Assembly: GCA_965203735.1 (NCBI GenBank)
Contig: OZ241909.1
Coordinates: forward strand, 248,001-312,000
DNA from: Bin55 sp965203735
GTDB taxonomy: Bacteria; Pseudomonadota; Gammaproteobacteria; Pseudomonadales; Azotimanducaceae
Length of the DNA: 64,000 nucleotides
Direction: 5' to 3'
Of the stretch, positions 34,847-43,502 are shown piece by piece. Position 1 is the stretch's first letter. Every line of letters begins with the position of its first letter. The position numbers and the translations under genes were made by a program. The notes below the pieces were generated by a model. It made no database searches and was not told the DNA's origin. It saw nothing but the letters and a program-made list of their open reading frames with translations.

Positions 34847-36331
34847 GTGGCTAGAGCATTGGCTGATCGCAAATTGCACAAAGCAAGTCTCGTCACAATT
34901 GGAGCCGTTCTCGGCGCAGTCGTCGCCTTAGCGCTGATTTTCGTCATATCCATATTGACGAACGTACAAACTGATCCGTCAAGTGCAAGCGATCAATCAA
35001 AGGACACTCCCTTGGATGAATCGGATAGCTCCGGTGCATTCCTTTCAGGTCCAGACGGCACCCCGAAAGTTAGCATGGCTTCCCCTCGCGAAGATCTAGA
35101 AGCCGCCTGGGAAGCGCTTACGAGCAACCAATCCAATATTGCACAAATTGAGTCTCTACTAAAAGTCGCGCAAGTTTGGATTGAAAAAGACGGAATCGAA
35201 GTGATAGATCAAATCAGCGCGACGCTAACTGACACAACCGTTCGCGATGCGGTAATCGCATCCGTGATTCAAAGCGTGGTGCTAGCTGATCCTCAAGTTG
35301 CATTGCAACAAGCACTTGAGCTGAAGGGTGCGTCACGCCAATTCGCTTTGCAGGCAATCATCGAAGTGTGGGCGAAAGCCGACCCCCAGGCGGCGCTAGC
35401 TAGCGTCTCGATCCTTGAATCAAGGACAGACCGAAAAACCCTTCAGGAAAGAGTCTTGAGAGTTTGGGCAAACGTTGATCCTCAAGGGCTGTTCAATGCT
35501 GTTGAGTCGCTTCCCGAAAACGTCCGGATGCTTGGTCTAGAAGTAGCACTGATCGCAATCTCCAGAAAATTGCCGGAAGAAGCCGTTAAATTGATGGCAG
35601 ACTTGACCGACAGGGATCTCATAGACAAACTGAGCAAGGAGATTGCAAGTCATTGGTCCCAGCAAGACGCTCATACTGCATTGGAATGGGTGCTAACAAA
35701 CGAATTCCCCACCAACGTGATTCAAGCGGAAGCTCTCATGATCGTCTTGGCCAATCTCACTGAAGAAGACCCAGATCTTGCGTTCCAAACTGCTCGCGAC
35801 CAGCCGATCGTATTGAGAGGTCAGTATTACCGCGGACTTGAGGTTACTGTCATTCAGCAATTGGTTGAAACTGACATTGACGCAGCACAAGAAATGCTAG
35901 CTCAAATACGAAACGAAGGTCTGACTGTGGCACATGCGTACAGTGAGGTCGGTCGGGCTTATATTCGGAACGGAGAGTTTGATCAAGCTCTCAAATTGGG
36001 CGAGAGACTATCTGAACGCGGTCAAAGAAACTATAACGGGTCGTTGATGTATCAATGGGCGCTATCTGATCCGGAATCACTGTTTTCTGCCATTGAAGGG
36101 CTACCGAACGAACTGGTGAAAGAACAAGCGGCAAGAGGTCTCATGCGGTACAACCCACAAACCTATGCGTTGAGCGACCAGCAATTGGAGGAAGTGGCAA
36201 CGTACCTGCCGGAAGGCTATACCCCTCCAGGGCAAATTCCGGACGGGGACGGCGGATTCATTTCAACGCAAATGCTCGACGACACAATGAATGTAATCTT
36301 CCTGAACTCAAGTCAGCTCCTAGAAGAATGA
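34847..36331 (+). CDS. Membrane-anchored alpha-helical repeat protein, copy 1
   Basis: 494 residues, GTG start. One membrane helix (VTIGAVLGAVVALALIFVISI, residues 16-36) is followed by a Ser/Asp-rich linker and then about 390 residues of repeats with the pattern W...DP..AL..., for example VWAKADPQAALASV, VWANVDPQGLFNAV and HWSQQDAHTALEWV. This looks like a HEAT/TPR-like solenoid facing the periplasm. A paralogue follows at 36396. No function can be assigned; the repeat likely binds a protein partner. Confidence 0.75.
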   Translation: MARALADRKLHKASLVTIGAVLGAVVALALIFVISILTNVQTDPSSASDQSKDTPLDESDSSGAFLSGPDGTPKVSMASPREDLEAAWEALTSNQSNIAQIESLLKVAQVWIEKDGIEVIDQISATLTDTTVRDAVIASVIQSVVLADPQVALQQALELKGASRQFALQAIIEVWAKADPQAALASVSILESRTDRKTLQERVLRVWANVDPQGLFNAVESLPENVRMLGLEVALIAISRKLPEEAVKLMADLTDRDLIDKLSKEIASHWSQQDAHTALEWVLTNEFPTNVIQAEALMIVLANLTEEDPDLAFQTARDQPIVLRGQYYRGLEVTVIQQLVETDIDAAQEMLAQIRNEGLTVAHAYSEVGRAYIRNGEFDQALKLGERLSERGQRNYNGSLMYQWALSDPESLFSAIEGLPNELVKEQAARGLMRYNPQTYALSDQQLEEVATYLPEGYTPPGQIPDGDGGFISTQMLDDTMNVIFLNSSQLLEE

Positions 36332-36395
36332 AGTGCTCCAAATTAAATGCGAGTGACGTGCAAATCGCTTTCTTGTTCTTGATTGAGCTCTACCC

Positions 36396-37916
36396 ATGAC
36401 AAGCCCGCAAGTGAACCGAAACCAAACCATCGGTTGGATGTCGGTAGGTGCTGCGCTTGGATTGGTCGTCACGCTGGGGGCCTACTTTGTGTTGGCTAGC
36501 TTGAGCAGTCAAAGTGGAGACGAGGGATCGAGCTCGAATTCCGATGGTTTCTCGGATAGCTCCGACCAAAGTTCGAGTATTTCGTCTACTAACCAATCTC
36601 AAACCACAGAATCCGAAATCTTGACCGAAGACAGGCCTCCAGCGGATACGTGGAACGAACTGGTCGCCGATGAGCTTCCGAATGTGGCACAGCTTGATCT
36701 TCTGGTGCGAATTGCAAAGGAATGGATTGATGAAGCAGGATTCGAGGTAATTCAGCGAATCAATGACTCTCTAACCGATCCGATCGTTCAAAATGCTGTC
36801 ATCGGATCGACCGTGCATCATGCATCGCAAACGGATGCAGAGTCCGCATTGCAGCACGCGCTCAAGCTTTCTGGGCCCGTACGAGATCTGGCCCTATCAG
36901 CTATAGCTGCCGCTTGGGTGAGCTTGAATCCCATTCAAGCGATGAATGAAATGTCAGCAATAGAAGAAGGAAGTGTTCGTCGACAAATGCTTGAGAAGCT
37001 TGTACGTGCCTGGGCCGAACACGATCCTAAGACAGTCTTGGAAGACCTTGAACTGGTCCCGGAGAACCTGAGAAAGCTTGGTGAGAGGGAAGCGCTTCTA
37101 GCACTTGCTCGAACTAATCCAGAAGGAACAGTTGCATTTCTTCAAGACATTTCGGATGAGGAGCTCAAATTCAGCATTACAAAGGAACTTGCCTCAAGGT
37201 GGTCCGATATAGACGTTCACGCTGCGCTCGAATGGGCACTATCGGACGACAATTACACCAACGATCTAGTGCTAACGATGATTCTAGGAAAGATGGCTCG
37301 GGAAGATCCCAATTTTGCATTGCAAACTGCGTTGAGTCAGCCCATTGACAATTCACTCCTTGGATTGGAGGTCGCGGTGCTTGGCGAGGTCGCGGCTATT
37401 GATCTTGAGTTGGCCGTCGGGATGCTGTCTCAAGTCCGCGACGGCTTGACAAAGTTCTTCTCGTATTCAACGATTGGCAAGTTTCTAGCGCGCGACAATG
37501 ACATTGATCGAATACACAGCTTAGCGTTGGGTCTGCCTGAAGGCGAAAGAGAAGCGTATTACAACCGAGTAGTGCAACAGTGGGCAGTGTCCCAACCTGA
37601 ATCCCTGGTTGCACAATTGGACAATCTACCTTCGATAGATAACAAGTACCAGGCATCCATGAACCTTGTGCGTCGCAATGTTGGAACAAACATCTTGTCG
37701 AAAAGCCAAATGGAGTACGTACGCAGTTTTCTGCCTGATGACTACAACTCAGAAACGGGGAGAAGAAACCAGAGGTATACCGACCCTGGACTCACAGAGG
37801 AACAAGCTGAGCAAATACAGGATCACTTTAGAAGAGTGCTTGAAGAGGGATACCAAGTGTTGTTTCGAGAGAGAGTACGTGTTGGCGCAAAAGAATCGGA
37901 GTCAAGACCGTTATAG
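36396..37916 (+). CDS. Membrane-anchored alpha-helical repeat protein, copy 2
   Basis: 506 residues with the same design as the gene at 34847: N-terminal helix (GAALGLVVTLGAYFVLASL), Ser/Asp linker, then W..DP/AL repeats such as AWVSLNPIQAMNEM, AWAEHDPKTVLEDL and RWSDIDVHAALEWAL. The two share stretches along their length, so they arose by tandem duplication. They are 64 nt apart and probably co-transcribed. The C-terminal tail differs from copy 1. Confidence 0.75.
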   Translation: MTSPQVNRNQTIGWMSVGAALGLVVTLGAYFVLASLSSQSGDEGSSSNSDGFSDSSDQSSSISSTNQSQTTESEILTEDRPPADTWNELVADELPNVAQLDLLVRIAKEWIDEAGFEVIQRINDSLTDPIVQNAVIGSTVHHASQTDAESALQHALKLSGPVRDLALSAIAAAWVSLNPIQAMNEMSAIEEGSVRRQMLEKLVRAWAEHDPKTVLEDLELVPENLRKLGEREALLALARTNPEGTVAFLQDISDEELKFSITKELASRWSDIDVHAALEWALSDDNYTNDLVLTMILGKMAREDPNFALQTALSQPIDNSLLGLEVAVLGEVAAIDLELAVGMLSQVRDGLTKFFSYSTIGKFLARDNDIDRIHSLALGLPEGEREAYYNRVVQQWAVSQPESLVAQLDNLPSIDNKYQASMNLVRRNVGTNILSKSQMEYVRSFLPDDYNSETGRRNQRYTDPGLTEEQAEQIQDHFRRVLEEGYQVLFRERVRVGAKESESRPL

Positions 37917-37981
37917 GTTTGGAGCTACTCCGTCTGCATATCACAGCTCAGCTTCATTGAAGTCATAGACCCAAGGTAAAC

Positions 37982-38485
37982 ATGAAGACGCCAGCTGCTC
38001 TCAAAGTGTTGACGTCGAGTTCTCCTTTGGACAATTGGAGACTCGCCTCCTCGTCATTCGCAGTGTCATTTCTTGCATGTTCAATCCTCTTGATCGGGTC
38101 AGCTTTTGTGCTGCACTGGATATTTTTGACCATTGCGGCACTTGGAGGAATCTCGTTATTGGTCTTGTTTGCCGTTGTGCGGAGTGCATTTGTCTCGATG
38201 GGGGCAGACAGAAAGCAACTTGACGCAATCTGGAAGCAAACTGCCTTCTCGTTTGGGGCTATAGTCTTGGTTGCGCTCCCGGTTTACGTAGTACTGATAG
38301 CCATTGGTATAGGGATTGTCAAACTGATCGGATTTGGGTTCACTGAGACAAATGTCCTAAACCTAGTTGCTGCCGTGGTGGTTTCTTGTATATGTTTGTT
38401 AGCCTCCGCATCAGTCGGTTGGCGAATTCTTGGCAGGAAAGTATTCAACAAGAACGCTTATGTTCCGAGTCTGAACGACGGTTGA
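37982..38485 (+). CDS. Hypothetical membrane protein, 167 aa
   Basis: About four membrane helices (residues 27-45, 47-68, 87-112, 123-145). No known motif. It follows the two repeat proteins by 65 nt on the same strand and may belong with them. A small cytosolic loop (SMGADRKQLDAIWKQ) separates the two helix pairs. Confidence 0.7.
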   Translation: MKTPAALKVLTSSSPLDNWRLASSSFAVSFLACSILLIGSAFVLHWIFLTIAALGGISLLVLFAVVRSAFVSMGADRKQLDAIWKQTAFSFGAIVLVALPVYVVLIAIGIGIVKLIGFGFTETNVLNLVAAVVVSCICLLASASVGWRILGRKVFNKNAYVPSLNDG

Positions 38486-38995
38486 CGGGACTTCCTCGTA
38501 GTCTTTAAGGGCGGGTTCTCCTGTGTCTAGAGTACGTCAGCCGTCGAACTGAGCACGACAAGCAGCGGATCAATGGCAGACACCGTGGTGATCGACCAGT
38601 CGAACAGTTTGATTTTCGCCGGCAATTTTCTCGTTTGTCACAAATGAAGTAGTAGTTGAACCGGAGGGTGGATAGAGTAGGGTAGCTTGCGCGTGCTTCA
38701 CTTAAGTCAATAAAGACTGGGAATTCAAAGTGGTGGAGCGGGATCGGTTCAAGTTGCGTGTGGATTTCAGTTCATAAACACACGAAGCTTTCGTGCTCGT
38801 AAACCCATGGACTAGTGAATTTGCGGATTGAGGGTCTACTAGGTCGAGCGATATGGCAGCTATGCAATCTCAATCAAGAGCCCGGGCTCAAGTCTTTGGA
38901 CGGCGAGAAATGTTGGCGATGGCCTATTGCTAAACCGTAAAGAGGTGTACTGTGTTCGATGTGATTTTCAGACGAGCATGCAAATTGTGTCAGGT
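38486..38995. other. 510-bp stretch without a gene
   Basis: I see no convincing coding sequence on either strand and no tRNA. It contains a perfect 12-bp palindrome GAGCCCGGGCTC at 38878-38889. The region separates the repeat-protein cluster from the minus-strand TonB-like gene, so both 3' ends lie here. Confidence 0.5.
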
Positions 38996-40138
38996 CTAGG
39001 ATTGAAACAATCTGAAGGTTGTTCCCTTGTCGCCCAGGACCTCTAGGAAGCATGCGCCGAAGTGTTGCTCAATCTTGTACTTTACTTCCGGTTCAAATCG
39101 GATAATTTCCATATCCCTGTGGCACCTCAGCTTGAGTTCAACAATGTGTCCTTCGACGTCCTCAATCCAAAATTCGTCCTTCCACAGTCCCATGTTCCAG
39201 CTTGCGTCATCGCCAATGGTAGCTACGAGATCATAGGCATTTTGGTTATCTTTCAGTTCTTTAAGTGCTTTTCCAACGGCTTCCAGGTTTGTATGCGCCG
39301 TTTCGTCCAGTTCCTCACGGGACAAAATCAGGTACGAATGGTAGGCCGTCAGGTAGTCTCTTTTCTTGAGTAGCAGTGGCAGTCGCTTGCCCATCGCGTA
39401 CATGTAGACATCGGCTGGCAGGTAATTGTCAGAGGATTCGTGCGCAATCGCTCGATTCAGCGTATCGAGTTGTTGATCTTCATTGCCCCATTTGCTCATG
39501 TACTCATACTTTGCGAAATTGAAGAAAGCATCCTCATAAAGAGTGAGTCTTCGGTCATTCTCCAGCATTTTCAAGTAGCGATCGGCATTCTCCTTGTCGT
39601 CTTCAGCTACTGCTTTGCGTAGTGCATTTTGGATCTTTACAAACCTATCTGATGCTCCTCTGGGTTCGTTAGGAAGCTGAAACACGATCTTATGCCGAGC
39701 ACCCGCGTCAATTTTCTCTCCGTTGTAGATTGCGGGCTGGTACTTCCACTTTTTCACCGCTCGAACTGCGGCACTCTTGAATGAACTGTGTCCAATTGAG
39801 TCTGTTACGACAATCTCGTAGGGCTTGCCCTCAGGATCAACCATGAAATTGACCTGCACCCAACTTTCTTCACCCTTAATCAATCGATTTCGAGGAAACT
39901 CTGGAACAACGTGCTCCAGCAACACTGGTCCCTGAAAGCTGTCGATTACAACTTTCGGTTCCGACGGTTGTTCAGCCTCTTGGGTAGTGGATTCGTCAGC
40001 TACCAATCCGGGCGACAAAAATAACAATGCAATGACCCATGCATTGAAACAGTAGGAATTAGTGATCTTCTGAACTCGATCATTGAGGTCCTTGTGGCGT
40101 GTTGATCGAGTTTCACGGACTGACTTTGCGGTTTTCAT
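38996..40138 (-). CDS. TonB C-terminal domain protein with helical tail
   Basis: 380 residues from ATG 40138; the frame runs further, but the upstream part enters the IS element end. A membrane or signal segment (FNAWVIALLFLSPGLVADE) is followed by a TonB-C-like domain (VLLEHVVPEFPRNRLIKGEESWVQVNFMVDPEGKP split, with AAVRAVKKWKYQPAIYNGE) at about residues 70-160. The remaining 200 residues are helical with TPR-like character. Unlike classical TonB it has no long Pro-rich linker. It may be an envelope protein using the fold for binding. The IS ends 42 bp upstream of its start. Confidence 0.7.
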   Translation of the reverse strand: MKTAKSVRETRSTRHKDLNDRVQKITNSYCFNAWVIALLFLSPGLVADESTTQEAEQPSEPKVVIDSFQGPVLLEHVVPEFPRNRLIKGEESWVQVNFMVDPEGKPYEIVVTDSIGHSSFKSAAVRAVKKWKYQPAIYNGEKIDAGARHKIVFQLPNEPRGASDRFVKIQNALRKAVAEDDKENADRYLKMLENDRRLTLYEDAFFNFAKYEYMSKWGNEDQQLDTLNRAIAHESSDNYLPADVYMYAMGKRLPLLLKKRDYLTAYHSYLILSREELDETAHTNLEAVGKALKELKDNQNAYDLVATIGDDASWNMGLWKDEFWIEDVEGHIVELKLRCHRDMEIIRFEPEVKYKIEQHFGACFLEVLGDKGTTFRLFQS

Positions 40139-40186
40139 GGGTTGAGATCTGACTGACAAAAGGCGATGGTCATACACTTTAGACGG

Positions 40187-40198
40187 CATGTTTTGACC
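40187..40198 (+). repeat. Left sub-terminal inverted repeat of the IS
   Basis: CATGTTTTGACC, perfect complement of 41701-41712. With one unpaired base the match extends into TGCTCT on the left and GCTCT on the right. Confidence 0.85.
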
Positions 40199-40262
40199 TG
40201 CTCTCCGCATGGAACGGGAAATTATCCTGTTGCATGTTCAAATACTAAGGAGAACAGGTCGT

Positions 40263-41426
40263 ATGAATGTTACAACGAGACGCGGGCGAACCGTCCACGT
40301 TGGTCTTGATGTGCACAAGGACACGATTTCGGTGGCTGTCGCGTGGCACGTGGCGGTCACGGGAGAGTTGCGTGTGGAGGACGTGGGAGTCGTCTCGAAT
40401 CGGGCGAACCAGATTTCTCGCTGCGCGCGGGGACTGTCGAGGCACTACGGCGAGTCCCTTCACTTCGTCTACGAGGCGGGGCCGTGCGGCTTTGCGCTGC
40501 ATCGACAGCTGAGCGACATGGGTCTGACCTGCGAGGTTGCGGCTCCGACGCTGATTCCGAGACGCAGGGGCGATCGCGTGAAGACGGACCGGCGCGACGC
40601 ACGCGAGTTGGCACGCTTGAGCCTGACGGGGCTTCTGACGCCGATCTGGGTGCCGGATCCGGCCCAGGAGTCGATGCGCGAGTTGGTGCGGTGCCGCATG
40701 GTGCTGAAGGATCAGGTTGGCCGAGCGAAGAGGAGAATCCGCCATTTCACGCTGCGCAGGAACCTGCATGCGCCGAAGGGAGGATCGACCTGGAGCCAGA
40801 CGTATCGAGCCTGGCTCAGGGACCTCAAGCTGGAGACTCCGGCCGCGCAGAAGGCCTTGCGCTGCCATCTTGACGTGATGGAGGGTCTGGAGCGACGGCT
40901 CGTCGACACCGAGCGCGATCTCGGATGCGAAGTGGACGAATCGCCCTTGAAGAAGCTCGTCGACGAGCTTCGGTCTCTGCGAGGAATCGACACGGTCACT
41001 GCGGTGTCCCTGCTGGCCGAAGCGGGCGACCTGCGTCGATTCCCCACCGCGGGCGCGTTCATGTCCTATCTGGGTCTTACGCCCAGCGAGCACAGCAGCG
41101 GCGGTCTGCGAAGGACGGGAGGCATCACCAAGACGGGCAACTCCATCCTGCGTCGCCTCTTGGTGGAAAGCGCCTGGACCTACCGGTTCCCGCCCCGCGA
41201 GACGAAACATCTGCAGCGCAAGGCGGCTCTGGCCTCGCCCTACGCCAAGGAGCGAGCCTGGGCGGCCCAGAAGGATCTGTGCCATCGCTACCGAAAGATG
41301 GTGGAACGCGGCAAGAACACCAAGACCACCACAGTCGCCGTAGCTCGAGCCCTCGCCGGCTACGTGTGGGACATCGCCAGCAACGCCATGAACCAGCTGC
41401 GTTCAGCGAGCGAAAGCGCTCCCTGA
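40263..41426 (+). CDS. IS110 family transposase (DEDD type)
   Basis: 387 residues from ATG 40263, with AAGGAG ten nt upstream. The RuvC-like N-terminal domain has Asp16 (VGLDVHKD), Glu71 (YEAGPCG), Asp109 and Asp112 (TDRRDARELA). The C-terminal Tnp_20 domain has LTPSEHSSGG and GGITKTGNSILRRLL with the conserved serine. IS110 recombinases use a non-coding bridge RNA from the same element. Long overlapping open frames on the other strand are artefacts of the G+C-rich codons. The gene is intact, so the element may be recent and active. Confidence 0.95.
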   Translation: MNVTTRRGRTVHVGLDVHKDTISVAVAWHVAVTGELRVEDVGVVSNRANQISRCARGLSRHYGESLHFVYEAGPCGFALHRQLSDMGLTCEVAAPTLIPRRRGDRVKTDRRDARELARLSLTGLLTPIWVPDPAQESMRELVRCRMVLKDQVGRAKRRIRHFTLRRNLHAPKGGSTWSQTYRAWLRDLKLETPAAQKALRCHLDVMEGLERRLVDTERDLGCEVDESPLKKLVDELRSLRGIDTVTAVSLLAEAGDLRRFPTAGAFMSYLGLTPSEHSSGGLRRTGGITKTGNSILRRLLVESAWTYRFPPRETKHLQRKAALASPYAKERAWAAQKDLCHRYRKMVERGKNTKTTTVAVARALAGYVWDIASNAMNQLRSASESAP

Positions 41427-41472
41427 ACGCGACGACGAATCCATCCGAAGGAACGACGAACACCGAATCGAG

Positions 41473-41637
41473 CGACATGGATGCAAGCTGGGAACCCTCG
41501 ACTACACTATGTGGACTCCTCGCGAGAGGAGCGACCCACGACTTTAGACTGAGGCAAGCCCGTTGAAGCAGCACCATTCTGTGGTAGCCAACCCACGCAT
41601 GACAGAGTCCCAATGGTCCATTTCCACATCCATGTCG
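41473..41637 (+). ncRNA. Candidate bridge RNA (seekRNA) of the IS1111-type element
   Basis: CGACATGGATG (41473-41483) and CATCCATGTCG (41627-41637) are perfect 11-bp complements closing a 165-nt segment between the transposase stop and the right end. Inside is a stem GTGG-A-CTCCTC with a GCGA tetraloop, GAGGAG, CGAC and CCAC (41511-41539), and a smaller ACCA/TGGT hairpin. Size, place and fold fit the RNA that guides IS1111 insertion. Guide and donor loops were not mapped. Confidence 0.6.
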
Positions 41638-41700
41638 CCCGTTCAGACCAAAACGGAAACTATCATGTGAATTCTCACGGATACTAAAATCATCAAGAGC

Positions 41701-41712
41701 GGTCAAAACATG
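41701..41712 (-). repeat. Right sub-terminal inverted repeat of the IS
   Basis: GGTCAAAACATG, the perfect complement of the left repeat at 40187-40198. Confidence 0.85.
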
Positions 41713-41766
41713 ACAGTGTACACGTCAAGATAGTTATTGCGTTACCAAGATTCGCACGTCTGCACC

Positions 41767-42126
41767 CTAGCCTACTAGTGACGTGATTGCAACGAAAGTG
41801 CCCCAGCAAGCGGCAATGCAAAGTAATGTAATCAGCCAGTAAAACAGAACGCACTTTGCAAAATGCCGTGATGCGGAACGTATACCACTCGCCTTGAATC
41901 GAGCACTCACCTCTTCAGGAGTCCAACCCACGAGTCCTGCGATTACCAACCCTATTGCAAACACTAAGCCTGCGACTGCAAAACCAATCGTTAAACCCAG
42001 TAGTCCCTCCCATGTTGAAGCAAGGACAATTGGGTCGAATCCGATCCATGTTGATAAGTCCGTTTCCTCAGAACTTTGTAAGGAGATGTTTCCCATAATT
42101 GGTATCAGTACTGTGTGACAGTGCAT
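41767..42126 (-). CDS. Hypothetical small membrane protein, 119 aa
   Basis: Two membrane helices are clear (LLGLTIGFAVAGLVFAIGLVIAGLVG and VLFYWLITLLCIAACWGTFVAI). Between them is a basic loop (EEVSARFKASGIRSASRHFAK). It may start at the first ATG or at the internal MGNISLQS. It is on the strand opposite to the next two membrane-protein genes. Family unknown. Confidence 0.6.
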   Translation of the reverse strand: MHCHTVLIPIMGNISLQSSEETDLSTWIGFDPIVLASTWEGLLGLTIGFAVAGLVFAIGLVIAGLVGWTPEEVSARFKASGIRSASRHFAKCVLFYWLITLLCIAACWGTFVAITSLVG

Positions 42127-42264
42127 GGATTCGCTTGATCCCGCCTGTTTTTCTGCATTGTATTCTTCGATGAAGGCTATGTATGCACGGCTCGGGAATT
42201 GTCTAGATGGGTGAATCTGTCACCTAAAATGAGTTGAAACGCACGAGACGGGGAAATTCGAAGA

Positions 42265-42798
42265 GTGTCTAACGGAAAGATCCAGGAATACTTGAGAAAT
42301 ATCGGCAGTATTGTTGCGATCATCGGAGGTGTGCTAGCTGCTATGCAATCCGTCGAATCAACTTACGACGCACTAGGTGCTCTTGCGTTTTCCTCGACTT
42401 CCGGGCTATCAGCAGTTGAAGTGCTACTTTCAGCTCTTTCAGCTGTAACTGGATTGCTGGCCGGTGGCCTATCAGTCGTGCTAACTTGGTTTGCTTTTCT
42501 TGCTTTCGAGTCGCCAGACAGAAAGTATGGAGGGAGGATCATTTTCTGCGCGTCGGTTCCAATTGCATTGGGAATAGTGACTCTGATGATTGCTGGCATC
42601 ATGCTTCGATATGTCTCCGACACAGATGCTGACTACATAATCAACACCATGTATATACGTATAGCTACCGAAGGAGTGGCAGACATATTTGAGTACTCTG
42701 CCCTAGCTGTTGTGGGCGGTGTTCTGATTCTTTCAAGTAGTTCAAAGAAACTAAAGCGAGTCATCGAGCGTCAACGACTGGAGAGGCCCGAACAATAG
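42265..42798 (+). CDS. Hypothetical four-helix membrane protein, 177 aa
   Basis: GTG start. Helices near residues 13-27, 45-73, 87-109 and 135-150. After the second helix comes FESPDRKYGGRI; the next gene has FKNPNRMYCL at the same place, so the two are probably distant relatives. A basic tail (SKKLKRVIERQRLER) ends the protein. No recognised family and no partner gene of known function. Confidence 0.65.
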   Translation: MSNGKIQEYLRNIGSIVAIIGGVLAAMQSVESTYDALGALAFSSTSGLSAVEVLLSALSAVTGLLAGGLSVVLTWFAFLAFESPDRKYGGRIIFCASVPIALGIVTLMIAGIMLRYVSDTDADYIINTMYIRIATEGVADIFEYSALAVVGGVLILSSSSKKLKRVIERQRLERPEQ

Positions 42799-42996
42799 TC
42801 ATCCAAACTACATTCCCTTGTTTCCCAACTACTAAGCACCTCCACAAGAAATCGGCTTTCATCAAGAGAAGTCAGTGACACTACCGCCAATTGCATTTGT
42901 GTTGCCGACAATTGGTGCGAAATTGACCGACAGTTCGTAGTTTGGCAATTCTCAGGAGTCAAAACACCCTATGGTCTACATAGGTATACTCAATTC

Positions 42997-43467
42997 ATGA
43001 GAAAAGGCGGCGCAATTCTGATAGTGATCTGCGGGGTGGCAGGTGTCGTTCGATCGGTGTTTTGCATTCTCTCGGCATCCATCGGACTTCGCCTGAACGA
43101 AGAACATGCAGTTTTGATTTTCGTCATTGGATGGGTCGGGATCTTCTTATCCATGTTGCTCGTAATCTATGGATCTCTCATCTTCAAGAACCCCAATCGA
43201 ATGTACTGTCTGATATCAACGACTTGCTCGTTGGTGGGGGTAGTCTTGGCATCAATCGTATATTTCTACTTCGTGATTACAGCTCCCATTCAAGAGACGA
43301 CGGTGCACTCCCATGAATCCCCTTTTCACCCCGAAGATATCGAAGTGTTTTGGACCGCAGGTTGGTTTATCTCCATATATTTGGTACTGGGTCTTGTGGG
43401 AGGAGTAATGACGCTGATCGGTCTAGCCAAGGATAAACAAGCTGTTACCGAAACTGCTTCCGAGTGA
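42997..43467 (+). CDS. Hypothetical four-helix membrane protein, 156 aa
   Basis: Four membrane helices (residues 5-30, 38-65, 72-95, 125-147). The FKNPNRMYC segment after helix two mirrors the FESPDRKYGG of the upstream gene. It lies 198 nt after that gene on the same strand. An acidic histidine-bearing loop (TTVHSHESPFHPEDIE) faces one side between the last two helices. Function unknown. Confidence 0.65.
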   Translation: MRKGGAILIVICGVAGVVRSVFCILSASIGLRLNEEHAVLIFVIGWVGIFLSMLLVIYGSLIFKNPNRMYCLISTTCSLVGVVLASIVYFYFVITAPIQETTVHSHESPFHPEDIEVFWTAGWFISIYLVLGLVGGVMTLIGLAKDKQAVTETASE

Positions 43468-43502
43468 GACTCAATTGCCGGTGAAGGGTATTCCTCTACG
43501 TG

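Larger units (their letters stand above)
40180..41715 (+). mobile_element. IS110 family (IS1111-type) insertion sequence
   Basis: A transposase gene of much higher G+C than its neighbours is bracketed by perfect 12-bp inverted repeats CATGTTTTGACC (40187-40198) and GGTCAAAACATG (41701-41712). Sub-terminal inverted repeats of about this length, a few bases inside the ends, are a mark of the IS1111 subgroup. I set the ends about 7 and 3 bp outside the repeats by analogy; exact ends are not proven. A long structured non-coding part lies 3' of the gene, as expected for this subgroup. Confidence 0.85.

Noticed and set aside
38486..38995. tRNA or small gene in the long gap
   Set aside because: No cloverleaf, no T-loop consensus and no open frame with coding character was found.
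40245..41285. 346-residue open frame on the minus strand across the transposase gene
   Set aside because: It is a by-product of the high G+C of the transposase gene; the plus-strand frame has all IS110 catalytic motifs and the minus-strand product looks like no protein.
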